Assembly (NCBI GenBank): GCA_036244855.1
Contig: BQKZ01000995.1
Location: 45,070-109,069 of the forward strand
Direction: 5' to 3'
DNA: 64,000 bases
From: Temnopleurus reevesii
Lineage: Eukaryota; Echinodermata; Echinoidea; Temnopleuroida; Temnopleuridae
The notes under the pieces: model-generated
Databases searched by the model: none
Seen by the model: only the letters and a program-made list of their open reading frames with translations
Told to the model about the DNA's origin: nothing
In this document: piece after piece, positions 12,600-24,290 of the stretch
Numbering within the stretch: the first letter of the stretch is position 1
Layout of the letters: the number at the start of each line of letters is the position of its first letter
Position numbers and translations under genes: made by a program

Positions 12600-12964
12600 G
12601 AGAGAACTGTATTTCATTTGAAATTGATGAATTACAAATGCCAGTTCAGATTATACCATCTCTAAAGTTTTCCTGAATCTGTATAGTAGTGGTAAAATTT
12701 CTTTGCATTAGAATTTGTTTTCAAGCATGCAATCATTTTTTATCATTCAACTGATTGCAATGCAGTATCAAATGTCTGATCAAATTGTGGACTGTTATGA
12801 TGAAAAAATGGTAATGTTTCTAAATTTTGTTCATTTACCAAAAAGAAGGGTTAGCGATTCAATAATTTCTATTATGTTCCATTGACCATTTCATTCTGTA
12901 TTACATTAGCTTTCAACCAATCAAACTCTCATATCTTTTGTTTTTATTCAAATTCACCAATCAG

Positions 12965-13018
12965 CATACCCCATAACTGGGCGTCCACCTGTCGTTCCTC
13001 GAATCAAGTACTATGGTG
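12965..13018 (+). CDS. SORBS-like gene, 54-nt cassette exon (Pro-rich)
   Basis: The acceptor TTCACCAATCAG follows a good pyrimidine tract, and the donor is TATGGTG|GTATAA (an alternative 3 nt earlier is in the same phase). It is phase 1 on both sides. It encodes YPITGRPPVVPRIKYY plus split codons, with an RPPVVPR motif that could bind an SH3 domain in either orientation. Short, so the call rests on splice sites, phase and composition. Confidence 0.6.
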
Positions 13019-13749
13019 GTATAAAATCTGCAAGCTTCAAATCTTGTTTAGACGTTAACCCATCCTTGTTAACCATTCAGACCCTTTTCACATGGCAAAA
13101 ATAAGTTTGGTTGGGTTCTTTTGCATTTGAAATTATTGCAAACCATTTTATGCTTTAAATATAGATTTTGGTGTTACATTTTACATATGTAGGTATTTTC
13201 TCATTTTTAAAGAAAACATTAAGCTACTAATTTTTGTTAGACATATTCTTAAACTCTATTTTATATGTTCTTATTTAGGTAAAATTGATACTCGCTAATC
13301 CCTAAACATGTGAAGAGGGTCCCAGATGGTTTGAATTTATATCCAGTCCAACGTGTACACTGTATCTATTTCTATAGCTTTTGCAAATGCAGTTTACCCC
13401 TTTCCCCAAAAAGATTATCTATTTCACCTTCGTTGAAGGTCTGTGATGATGTTATGATAAAGCCATTCTGTTGGCTCTATTTTCCATTTTGTCATTTTTT
13501 AAATCCAAAATTGTTTTGGTTTGCCAATGAAGTATCCTTTTCAGAATTTTTCTTCCATAGAATCTTATACGATATGTTGTTGAGTTTCCCCTTAATAATT
13601 CAATTTCAACCCCCCTTTCTATACTTAATCATTTTTTCCTATTTCTTTCTATATATTCCCTTATTTATATGCACTTTAATTCCTAGTATATTTATATTCC
13701 CCCTTTTCCCTCTTCCGATGATTTATTTTATTATTATTTAATCAATTAG
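13019..13749 (+). other. Intron with a long pyrimidine-rich 3' part
   Basis: The segment 13480-13740 is T/C-rich and holds a 143-codon open frame without domains; I treat it as intron. It ends at the acceptor TCAATTAG at 13749. Confidence 0.6.
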
Positions 13750-15042
13750 CTCAGACAATGATAAAGTTACCGCCTTTGAAGTATAATAGATCAAGCTCCC
13801 TGAGTAGTTTGAGCAGGAAGCCCCCTCTTCCCATAGCAAAACCAGCTTCACTACCGTCGGATAGTTCTCATACACCACTCCAATCCTTTTCATCATCAAC
13901 ATCACCTTCATCTCCATCTCCTAAATCAATATCATCACCATCAACGCCATCACCACTACCACCAACAGCATCATCATCGTCAGCATCATCATCGTCATTC
14001 AATCATATTCCAATTAAAACAAAATCAACAAGTGATTATTCTATGAAGCCTTCATCAGAATTATCCACACCATCAATTTCATCAGACATTCCATTTGATA
14101 GTGTTTGTCACTGTGATTCATCATCACTAGAACCATCATTATCATTTGAGCCTTCATCCTCCTCATCTTCCTCGTCATCATCTCAACCATCACAACCTCA
14201 TCTTTCAGCTTTTCAGAGCACTCATTCTGGCCCCCAATCATCAACATCATCCCCTAATCATTTCCAAACATCATCATCTCCCTCATCGCAATCTTTAGAA
14301 GACACACCTATTTTATTCCCATCATCAACACAACCAGCACAATCCCCTAATTCTCTCCCCTCATCCTAATCATCATCATCATCATCCTCACAACCAGCAT
14401 CCGCTTTCCTCCCCTCAACTTCGTCACTACCATCAACCATTGCTGACCCTCCATTATCATTACTATTATCATCCTCATCTAAGCAACTACAACCACCATC
14501 CTCATTGTCATCTTCAACAACATTGCCATCACCACCGCAGCAGGAACAATCCTCACCACCATCATCATCATCATCACCCCCACCTCTACCACCACCACCA
14601 CTACTTCCACCACTTCCACCAACACTACCACCACCACTACCACCACCACAACCATCATCACCACCACCACCACCACCACCGCCATCATCATCTTACCCAC
14701 CACTACCATCACCACTTCCTTTATTCGCTCCATCTCCCAAACCACCTCCTCCATTTACTCATTCCACCTCATCATCTCCACCTCCTTCTCCTTCATTCTC
14801 ATCACCACTTCTCTCACCATCACATCTTCCATCTTCTCCTCCTCCATCTCCCTCCTTGACACCATCATCCTTCCTCTCATCATCATCATCATCTTCATCA
14901 TCTTTGACCATGTTGTCGCCAACCTCCTCCTTGTCATAATCGATGTGGGGACTAGGGGAGAGTAAAGAGGAAGACTCGTGCATGAAAGAAGACCCATTTG
15001 CATCCAGAGATCAGAAGGTTTTTACATCCTCGTACTACGTTT
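13750..15042 (+). CDS. Candidate giant Ser/Pro-rich cassette exon with two in-frame TAA codons
   Basis: The acceptor is TCAATTAG and the donor CTACGTTT|GTATGT, a very good match. The 1293-nt span is phase 1 on both sides. The frame reads QTMIKLPPLKYNRSSSLSSL, then a long Ser/Pro/Thr region from (TCA)n and (CCA)n codons, and ends with a less repetitive tail including SRDQKVFTSSYYV. It is broken by TAA at 14367-14369 and TAA at 14937-14939 and is otherwise open throughout. It may be an alternative terminal exon ending at 14369, an exon whose stops are allelic or assembly errors, or a decayed exon. The simple-sequence core makes ORF length weak evidence; the matching splice phases are the stronger argument. 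Confidence 0.45.
14367..14939. repeat. (TCA)n/(CCA)n low-complexity tract
   Basis: Imperfect TCA, CCA and TCC trinucleotide repeats extend over the core of the Ser-rich exon, from about 13900 to 14930. On the minus strand this reads as runs of Val/Met or Asp/Glu codons, which are artefacts. Confidence 0.85.
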
Positions 15043-16528
15043 GTATGTCCATCGACATTTCATTTCTTCCACCTATTTGCTATGCTCATGAGCAAAGTTT
15101 TTGTCAACCATGGTAAATTAAGAGCCTCCTTTAGCCTGTAAGAGCCAAAGGAAGTAAAACTGCAAAACATATTTGCCCTTGAACTTTCTTTTGGGTTTCA
15201 ATATGCCTGAAATCTTGTTAAACTTCTTTTGACATTGAAATCTTGTCTAGAAATATAGTTGTGTACCTCTCCTTTTATTTGAAAACACATGAATAAACCC
15301 CTTTCTTATTTATCCTACTTGAAACTATTCCCATGTCTACTGTCATGATGTATATATATATATGTATTTGTCTTCTGTCATTTCTATTTAAAGGCCATGC
15401 TATCCTCATAAATGTTATTGATTTTTTTTCCTTACTGAAGGAATACTTCAAACTCTGCCATGTTAAAAAAAAACATCTTAAGACTTACCCTTTCCCATAG
15501 TAATCTAAAGTAATCTAATTGTTTTCATTTTTGTTATGTTGAATTTTAAAGCGCTATGGTACTCTTTGTTTTTAGCGCTATAGAAATAGAATCTATATTA
15601 TCATTATTATCATACGAGATGTATCATGTGATACTTTGTAATAATGCCACCATTTTCTGCGACAGCAATAAATTAAATCCTCTACGATCCCAAACAAAAT
15701 CTTTGATTCAACAGCTTTTACACACGATGCTGGGTAGATGAGGTTAAAAAATACATTAATCAACATTTACTGGAGACTACCTTCAGATCTCTTAATTTTG
15801 TTGTCATGATATATCAGACTCATTCATTGAAGTCAACTTTTGACCTTTAGAAGGAAAGATTTTATTGGAAATTTGTTTGCGAACGGAATTGATTTTGACA
15901 TCGCGATCGTAAATCCTAATTCTGCAAGTGTATTTCTTTGACAGCAAGCAAATTTTCTCATACTCATGTTCATAGTAATAGTGGCTTGCAAGTATAGTAT
16001 ATTACTTCCTTTACTGTAATATGATTTTAAGTAAATGACAAAGGTGTAAGTTTTTTTTTCATTTTTAGAGTAAACATAAAATTGCCATGTTTATTTATTC
16101 CCTTTACAGTTTCTAAATTTGCTTTGTTCATGTACATGTAGGTATGACTAGAAACCAAATATATTGATGATACTTTTTACCATTTCAGCTTCAATATTTG
16201 TGATAATATTGTACATGTACTTTAGAAGTTAAATTAACTGTGAAAAGTTGCTTCCAACTTTTGTTGAAAATTATCACTTTATTACAGATAAATGTAGTAA
16301 AGCATGTTTGTATGGTTAATTGAGATGATATCTGTTTGAAATGTACCATTTTCATTCAAATATCAAGAGAGATTAGAGATATACTAGATTCTAGATTTCT
16401 TCATTTGAATTGAGGTATATTTTTTTTTCTTTTACTTCAATTGCAACTGTATTCTAAAATTAATATACTTGATTTACTTCATTTCTACCTGTCTCTCCAC
16501 CTCCCTCACCCCACCCCGATTTGACCAG
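15043..16528 (+). other. Intron
   Basis: AT-rich, with a short (TA)n stretch near 15352 and nothing else recognised. It ends in a C/T-rich tract before the acceptor at 16528. Confidence 0.55.
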
Positions 16529-16699
16529 CCCCAAAAGATAACTCCTCTGGCTGGCGCCCCATCCCCTTTTCAGCACCCCCAGTCCCCCCACCCCCAGGGG
16601 ACGTGACCGACACTGAGGAGGCTCCAAAAGTCCCCCCTAAACCCAAGTCGGTCAAGACCAACATTTGGCTGTCAGCCAACCAGCCAAGTCAGGAGCAGG
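16529..16699 (+). CDS. SORBS-like gene, Pro-rich exon
   Basis: The acceptor is GATTTGACCAG and the donor GCAGG|GTAATA. The 171 nt are phase 1 on both sides. It encodes PKDNSSGWRPIPFSAPPVPP, followed by an acidic DVTDTEEA and VPPKPKSVKTNIWLSANQPS. PxxP and PPKPK motifs are SH3-ligand-like. GC content is much higher than in the neighbouring introns. Confidence 0.75.
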
Positions 16700-17019
16700 G
16701 TAATACCATTATGCTTTTTAGGGGTGTTTTTACCCATCAGCATGGAGCCCCTCTGTTGTTTTGAAAAATGAAAGCGTTTCGTGCATGATGTCATTGTTTT
16801 GAACCTTGGCAGTAACATCTAACTTAGATGTGGAGTTATAGGCATCCTTAGCAGTCGGAGCGATACATCCTTTTAGCATTAACACTTAAATTGAATTACA
16901 TGTAATAGGTGAAACATAACCCGCTTTTTCCATACTTGAGCTTAGATAGTAAGAATTAACTCTATTTTATTAATACATCTGGTAATTTTAGATTTGTCTA
17001 AACCTCTGCAATTTTATCT

Positions 17020-17187
17020 AACTATGGGAATATTACTAGAAAGTTGCAATTGATTGCCAACGAACTGGAAATCAGTTGCAAATTGAAAAATGCATTTACA
17101 TTTGTTCAGTCATAGCTTCTTACAAGTTGCGCATGGAACAGTTATCTTGATTTGCGATTGATTACAACTTTCAACGAACATCCCCTT
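17020..17187. mobile_element. MITE related to the element at 12413
   Basis: AAAGTTGCAATTGATTGCCA near the start and GATTGATTACAACTTTCAAC near the end form the inverted arms; the interior carries the CTTCTTACAAGTTGCGC remnant. Confidence 0.6.
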
Positions 17188-18639
17188 AATGTGGAGTTAT
17201 CAGAGTAATTTGATAGGAATGATACACCTATTTCATTTATTGTTGGTACTAAAATAGAATTCATTCAGAATATTAAATGTTGCATTTCCCTTTTCGTAGC
17301 TCTAACATTTTACATAAGTATCAACTCTGGTGTTTTGCATGAATGTTTTGCATTTGAAATTTTGTGAATCTCAGCAATTTTTTATCAAACTTAGATGTGG
17401 ACATACGAGCATTTAATGGTAGAATTATACAACTTTCCTATTAATGTTGACTCTAGAATTAAATTCATTTAGAAATTGAATGATAGTTTTGTTCTTTTTT
17501 CCAAGCTCCACGACAGATGGATCTTGACTCCGATGCTTTGCTTGCGTGATTTTCATTTGAAAGAAAATTAATCAATATTGCTATGTTATCCATCTGTGGA
17601 TATATCATCACGATTTCATTCATTATTTGATTTAAAAAAATTAAGGCGAAATATTTTTGGGGCATATTTTCCAAAAGAAATATTAATATTGGAAAAGATG
17701 ACAGTAGAAAATTACATGTAATTTGAATGCCATCCACAGATGCTCTTATGGTATTTTTATCCCACATTCCTTAAAAAAAAACCTAGTTAAATAGTTTGCT
17801 TATTTATAAGCTGTTTTAATGATACTTAGATAAATTGATCTTGTACCTAGAGGCAATCAAGATAAATGCACTACACATATATCTATTTTGAAAAGAAAAT
17901 GAGAACTATTTGGCTTTATAGAGCAAGAACCAAAACATTTTAGATGAAACTACTTTTTGTGTTCTTACTTTGTGATCAAAATGTAAATAAGTGCAGAAAT
18001 ATCTTTAATTTAAACTTTCTCCTAAAATCCAAAATTGCCTGATTTTGAGAGTGGATTTTTTAGTGCATAATCTAAGTTAGATGTGAACTTTTCAGCATGA
18101 CTTACAGGAACCAATTGGATTTTAAAAAAAATTGTACGTTGAAAAACATAACTAACAGCAATTCGTTTCTGTTTTGAGCACTAACAGTGAATATATTGTG
18201 CACAAATCAGTGTGACAATATGCATAATCTAGTACTTTGTATTTTCCACCATGTGTCTTTAGTGTTATTGTAATGAATAAATTAAAGTCAGACTATGTTT
18301 TGATTGAATTACAGTACCTGACTTTGGTGAGATGGGGCAGTTGTCCTTGCTCTACATAGATTCATTATTCAATCATAGTTTAATTAGATCATGTTTATTT
18401 ATTTGAATGTGTATAGATGATATGAGCTCAGACAACAATCAGCGAAAGTTGATATATGTTGCTTTAAAGTAATATTGTCTTATTTTCAATGTCATGTGAT
18501 ATATATGGTGATTTATTTAAGGTATACTACCAACTTTCAAATTGTATTTTTTAACCTTAGATACCCTTTAAAGGCATCTGTTTTTGCAGAGGTTCCTTAG
18601 CTTGCATCCCTCAGTCTATCAACTACTCGGTTTATTTCT

Positions 18640-19080
18640 TAAACAGATCCTCACCCAATTGTCATCCAATCACACTGCGCTAATGAGCAATCAGCACCGA
18701 GCGCCCCCACCCCCTCCCCGACGCTCTTCCTTTATCGCCGTAATCTCAGCCGGCATATCTCCATTCACGGGAACAGATAGTGATATGTTTTTCTTAGCTT
18801 GAGTGTCAAAGCCTTGGGCTAAATGTCAAGTTAATTTGGTCTGCCGAGAAGCCCAACAAAAATCCGCCGCTGACGATTGAAACATTACCTCGCGTGGGAC
18901 CTGCGGGGGAGCGCCGTGCCGGGCTGAGCAGTCGTGCTTTCCGTTTTGGTGTCTGGTCTTGGCCGTGGCGTGGCATTGCTCTCCTGCTGCATCATAGAGC
19001 ATGTCATTGGTTATATTTAGTCGCTCAGTTTGGTCCCATCGCGATCATCTTCATCCTACTTTGTGGATGCTCTCATAGGT
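18640..19080. promoter_or_regulatory. GC-rich island in intron; possible regulatory element or exon
   Basis: GC content rises abruptly, with several CpGs, in an otherwise AT-rich intron. No repeat family match was noticed. Segments such as GTAATCTCAGCCGGCATATC and CTAAATGTCAAGTTAATTTG look constrained, but that is an impression. Candidates are an intronic cis-regulatory module, an internal promoter, or the exon at 18647. Confidence 0.3.
18647..18739 (+). CDS. Possible cassette exon, low confidence
   Basis: The acceptor is TTATTTCTTAAACAG and the donor ATCGCC|GTAATC. The 93 nt are phase 1 on both sides, as in proven neighbours. It would encode PHPIVIQSHCANEQSAPSAP and then TPSPTLFLYR. There are no internal stops in this frame. 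It could equally be part of a non-coding conserved element. Confidence 0.25.
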
Positions 19081-19212
19081 TATTTTAGTCACCAAGTTTA
19101 GTCTCCTCACCTGTTTTCTCTTTCTTTCTCTATATATGTTGTCCTCTGTGTCTCCCGTACTATACCCCCTCCTGAACTTTGTAGCTTGTACTTTACTAGT
19201 TGATAGCAAGGT

Positions 19213-19759
19213 TTAAAGGTGAAACAAGGTGAAAATTTGAGCAAAATTGGATAATCCATTCAAAAGTTATGATTTTTCAAAGTTTTGATTTACACCCCTC
19301 ATGGGCTCCTTAAATTGGCAAACGCACAGGCACAAAATGGCTGCCAACATGGAGAACTCTTTGTTCGCTTTGTACACAAAATTTCACATTTTCCTCTTTT
19401 TCCAAAAAAGTAGACACAATTTTGTTTCTTCGGTTAAATGTATTATAGCCACATCAATTCTGCAAGCATTCCAGAAAGAACGGGGTGGATTCCTCATTTG
19501 AAATATGATGTTGATCCATTTTCAATAAATTTATATACAAAGTGAATGAGGAGTTCTCCATGTATGACATCACAGATTATGCTAATTAGCTATACGCATG
19601 CTATTTCAAGGATGCCCAGCACAGGTGGAAATGATGACTTTGAAAAATCATAACTTTTGAAAGGATTATTCAATTTTGCTCAAATTTTCACAGTTTGTTC
19701 ATCTGATTTTTCTTCATTTACTGACAATACATTATTGTCTGGGTGTAATTCCCCTTTAA
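19213..19759. mobile_element. TTAA-flanked foldback element, family T2
   Basis: It begins TTAAAGGTGAAAC and ends TTCCCCTTTAA. Inside are 53-nt inverted arms at 19230-19282 and 19638-19690 with only a few mismatches (both contain AAAGTTATGATTTTTCAAAG in opposite orientation). A transcript would form a long duplex around a 355-nt loop. Confidence 0.75.
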
Positions 19760-21296
19760 GATAACGTTAGACCACTCTATTGCTATAAACACGTAGCAAT
19801 AGGCCATTCAATGCTTGAAATCTTGGGTCTATAAGAAAATTACCTAATTTAGGATTAAGTTGGGAGTCAAGTTAGGACTCGAGTCCTACTGATTTGCAGC
19901 TGATTTGCAACTTTTGAACACCCTGGAAGTCTTTACTTGACTTTATGTTGTGGTTCGTTTCATAAAACAATTTTTTGTCAACTTGATTGACAAAACTTAT
20001 TTATTACCAAATAAGTTTGCACATATAAATAGTCATTTTTTTTATTCTAATAGTATATTGTGTTTGTATATCAAACGTGGAATGTCATAAAGTGTGCCAA
20101 TATATTTCTGAAGGAGTGAAAACAAGTTTATGTGCTATGATTCATCAAAAGGATCCTTTTCATTCAATTATGTATTTAATCAGCTGTAATTTCCTAATCA
20201 CTCAACCATTTTTCAATAAATCAAATATGTCAAAGCAGTACTGGAGCATGAAGTCTGTTTATATGAAAATAACTTCTTACTTATTCAAGCTGAAAGATCA
20301 ATATCTATTCTATAAAATCAAACAATAAACCCAAATTGTTATCATTTCATAGAATAATTCATTTTGATAAAGTACCAATAACCATTCATGGTATTTACAA
20401 ATGTGATTGGGTTGTTTAGTTGATTATTTTTGTTCTTGTTTGTTATTTTATTTTTGTTTTTGTTTTTGTTCTTTGTTTGGTTTTGAAAGGTCTGAAAGTG
20501 GTAAAAATATGAAAAGTTCAGTATGCCACACTGATATTTGTGGAAGTGCAGTTATGTAACTGCACAACAAACTATTTTCATAGATCACAAAGTCTATAGA
20601 TTTAATCATATCTTAGTGTCAATTAAAAAAATACATTGATAGCTTACATAAATTGTATATTATGAGTAAATCAGTAATTATTATCTTAATTATTGTTCCG
20701 AGCTTTTATAGTGATAGCAGTCAGCAAATCTATCTTGCATTTTACATACATACTCTTTCTAACTCTTAACTTGCATAGAGTTGGTTGATTTACCTAGAAA
20801 TCAGTCAGATTTGTCTCTCTTTGTTCTCCAGATATTACTGTAAAAATTAATATTTTAGCCCACATTAATAGCGCATTCATGGAATTTCAGACAAAGTGGT
20901 TGTTTTCTCAATGTTTTCAAAGATCATTGTACATAAGACTATGGGCATTTCAATTCATGAGTGAATTTTTTTTTAATTTTCACTATGTGTTTGATTCATG
21001 GTGGCTAAATTAGCAAAAATAAAATCGCAGGATAATTTCAGCTCAGACAGAATTGGTTCCTGACATAAAGGACCACCAAATTTACAATAAAATGTAAATA
21101 AAAATTGCTTAAAATGCTATTTGGGCATGATAATTCTTATGACTTGAGTGGAATGGCCAATATATTTTTTTAATGTTTTAAATCACAATAATAATGATAA
21201 CAATAATAATACAGGGTACTTTTAATGTGCCAGATTCCACATGAATAATGTGCTCAAGGCGTAAATCATAATTTTAAAACTCTCACAAATTTGACA

Positions 21297-22135
21297 ATCC
21301 ACAAAACATTCACGCATGTGAGCTCATGACTTGATTGGAAATGCCATCACACATTACCAAACAAGTTGAACATGATTTCATCGATACAATGTATCTGGAT
21401 AATTGAAATGTCACTTCATGGAAACTGCATAATTAGATTGTACAGCAGTATGAGTTTGTGTGGAGAGGAAATCTCTGACACAAATGACACAGATTGCATT
21501 GTAAACATTCATGATGTATTGAAAAAGTTTGGCTTTATCTGTAATTCTATTTTTTTTCCTTGAACAATAGATGCTAGATGTTCAATTGCAAGGCAGCATT
21601 TATATTTGATTATCTTGACTTTACATTCCACAAAACATTCACAAATCTGAAATTGTGACTTAGTGGAAATGCCAGCATGCAAACAAACAAGATGAACATG
21701 ATCTTATCGATGCAATGTATCTGGACGATTGAAATGTCACTTCATGGAAATTGCATAATTAGATTATACAGCAGTACGAGTCCAAGCTTGCAAGAAATCT
21801 CTGACACAAATGACAAATTATTTTAAAGCTTACATCGTAAACAATAATGATATATTGCAAAAGTTTGTCTTTATCTTTAAATCCATTTTTTCCTTTGAAC
21901 AATAGGTGCTAGATGTTTGATTGCAAGGCATTTAAATATGATTGCCTTTAATTAACATCCCACAAAACATTTACACATCTGAAATTGTGACTTAGTGGAA
22001 ATGCCATCACACGCTACCAAACAAGTTGAACAGGATCTTATCAATACAATGTACATGAACGATTGAAATGTCACTTCATGGAAATTGCATAATTAGATTG
22101 TACAACCGTAAGAGTCTGAGTGGTAAAGAAGTATA
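21297..22135. repeat. Tandem repeat, about 330-bp unit, 2.6 copies
   Basis: Units start with CACAAAACATTCAC near 21300, 21630 and 21960. They share ATTGAAATGTCACTTCATGG and TGCATAATTAGATTGTACAG. The third copy is truncated. Confidence 0.85.
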
Positions 22136-22337
22136 TAGCACATTCAAAGAGTTGCATCGTTGAATACTCATGTGAAGTTGTCATGTTGTGATTCTAAAAG
22201 AATTGGTAGCCTTCATACATACATACTGTGTCTGAAGTTTGTTGGTGATTTATATCTTGGGGTCAAAATGAGAGAAAAGTAGCAGGTAATGGAAGGGCAA
22301 AAGTTTGATTTAAAATTGAACACTAGAATAAAACAGA

Positions 22338-22521
22338 AAGAAATAATAATATCTCTTATTTACCGAGGGTAGCCACTTTCAGCTGTAAGCTATTCTTATA
22401 GCGGGCCCTGCATAACACAAAGTTATTATTACCCTTCTCCATTCTTGTATGACTTGGCCAGGGATCAAATCCGCAACCTTCCGTTCATGTGGCAGACGCT
22501 GTACCACTGAGCCACACATGT
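22338..22521 (-). mobile_element. tRNA-derived SINE, family S2, reverse orientation
   Basis: The reverse complement carries an A-box-like TGTGGCTCAGTGGTACAGC, then GCGGATTTGATCCCTGGCCA as a degenerate B box, and ends in AATAATAATTTC-type sequence. The promoter boxes differ from family S1. Confidence 0.6.
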
Positions 22522-22713
22522 TGGGGGGGGGGGCGCAAATCCACTTTTAAAGCTTTTACTATAATCAATATGAAAAACTCATGGTATTTTTTGCTTTCAT
22601 GTTATACTTTTTTTGCCAATTATGATAGCTTTGTATGCGCATTCATACTTCTAAAATCCATATTAGAGTTACCATGACTGTTTGGCAGCACATTGCATTT
22701 CTTCCAGTTTACA

Positions 22714-24290
22714 GTGCAGACAAGCGTCTAAGTGAAACACTTTTTTTCCTCCGTGATTTAGTATCTCTGCTACCATACACCATATCTTTTTCAATGTCAT
22801 CGCAGCATGTATAAACTTTATTGCAACATCAACAAACAACCCTCTTTTTTATCTTTAACTATGTGGTTCATAGTGCGGACAAGCCTCTTATACCCTATTC
22901 ATATTGATTTTCAAATTTATCCCGCTGCTGTCGCGGGAAAGCAACACCGCTTTAAACCCGCTATAAATGCATTCACAGTGGAAAAGTTATCCCGCTTCTG
23001 TCGCGGGATAAATATCATGTACCCATTCATACCGCGGCGGGTGATTTTTACGACCTCCGTAACAAAACATGTGTTGGCTTGATCCTCGATCAGTATTTCT
23101 TTTTTTATTATTTGAAAAAAATAATAGTTTTTGAAAAAAAAAAAAATGTATGCAAAATATTTCATTTTTGTAAAATATAATATTTAAATAATAATAAAAT
23201 TAATCTAAATCCATAAGTTGCTTTATTTGTATTTCATGTATACCCGATTGCGGAGCGAACATTCAAAGTAAACAAACTCCACGTGCTATATCGCGAAGTT
23301 ATAGCGGAGTGTATTCATACTGAAGGCATCTCGCTTCTGTCCCGGGACTGTCTCGGTGCTGCTACTAGGGTTTGAGCAAGATAATTTGTTGTGGAGTTAT
23401 AGCGGAGTGGTGTTATCCCGGGATAGTTTATAGCGGGTCTGGAGCATTCATACTGAAGCCAACTCCGCTACAGTCCCGGGACTGTAGCGGTGTTTGAGCT
23501 CAATATGAATGGGGTATTAGTGAATCATAATTTTGTCCTCTTTGATTTGTCAACTTTGCTATCATACACCATCTTTGTACCAATGCCATTGCAGCAAGAA
23601 TTGATTTTATTGGAACATCAACGAACAACTCTTTTTTTTAAAACTTTATAAACTATGAAGTGTTCTGGTGCAGACAAGCCATAAAGTGAAACATATTTTT
23701 TGCTCCTTGATTTGTTATCTCTGCTTCCATACACCACCGTTTCAATGTCATCCCATCAAGTATTTGCATTATTGCAACATCAATGAATATCCTTCTTCCT
23801 TATCTTTGACTATAAACCTGTTCTGGTTTTGAGTGAGCACACGCAAGTGTCAAAGTGAAGCATATTTTTTTCCTGTTTGATTTGTTATCTCTGCTACCAT
23901 ACACCACATCTTTCCCAACGTCATTACATCAAGTATTGAATTTTATTGCAACATCAATGAATATCCTTCTTTCTTATCTTTGACTATAAACCTGTTCTGG
24001 TTTTGAGTGCGCACATGCAAGTGTCAAAGTGAAGCATATTTTTTCCTCCTTGATTTGTTATGTCTGCTACCATACACCATATGTTTCTCAATGTCATCGC
24101 ATCAAGTATTAGCATTATTGCAACATCAATGAATATCCTTCTTTCTTATCTTTAACTCCAAACCTATGCTGGTTTAGAGTGCAGACAAGCTTATAAGTGA
24201 AACATATTTTTTTCCTCCTTGATTTGTTATCTCTGCTACCATACACCATATCTTTCCCAATGTCATCGCAGCAAGTATAGACTGCATACC
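22714..24290. repeat. Tandem repeat, about 165-bp unit, about 6 copies
   Basis: Each unit begins near GTGCAGACAAGC and contains CTTGATTTGTTATCTCTGCT, ACCATACACCATATCTTT and TTATTGCAACATCAATGAAT. The second unit is split by the TIR element at 22891-23516. Confidence 0.85.
22891..23516. mobile_element. 626-bp TIR element with TTA target duplication and CCCGGG palindromes
   Basis: The left end TACCCTATTCATATTGA is matched by TCAATATGAATGGGGTA at the right, and TTA is duplicated at 22888-22890 and 23517-23519. The empty-site structure is visible because the host is a tandem repeat unit. The interior holds repeated TCCCGCTTCTGTCGCGGGAT-like motifs and a perfect 26-bp palindrome at 23465-23490 centred on CCCGGG. 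No transposase. Confidence 0.8.

Larger units (their letters stand above)
1992..12964 (+). other. Large repeat-rich intron
   Basis: About 11 kb with no exon I could support. It contains a decayed array of ~95-bp repeats (about 2780-4090), a 75-bp tandem array (6029-6560), a two-copy segment (6517-11781) around an N, several MITEs and a SINE. ORFs such as the 133-codon one near 7842 have no recognisable product and no good splice sites. Confidence 0.6.

Noticed and set aside
13310..13741. 143-codon hydrophobic open frame
   Set aside because: It lies in the pyrimidine-rich tract before an acceptor; the Phe/Leu/Ile/Pro content follows from T/C-rich DNA.
14440..14859. His-rich and Val-rich frames on both strands of the (TCA)n/(CCA)n tract
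   Set aside because: Trinucleotide repeats are open in several frames. Only the frame matching the flanking splice phases was kept.
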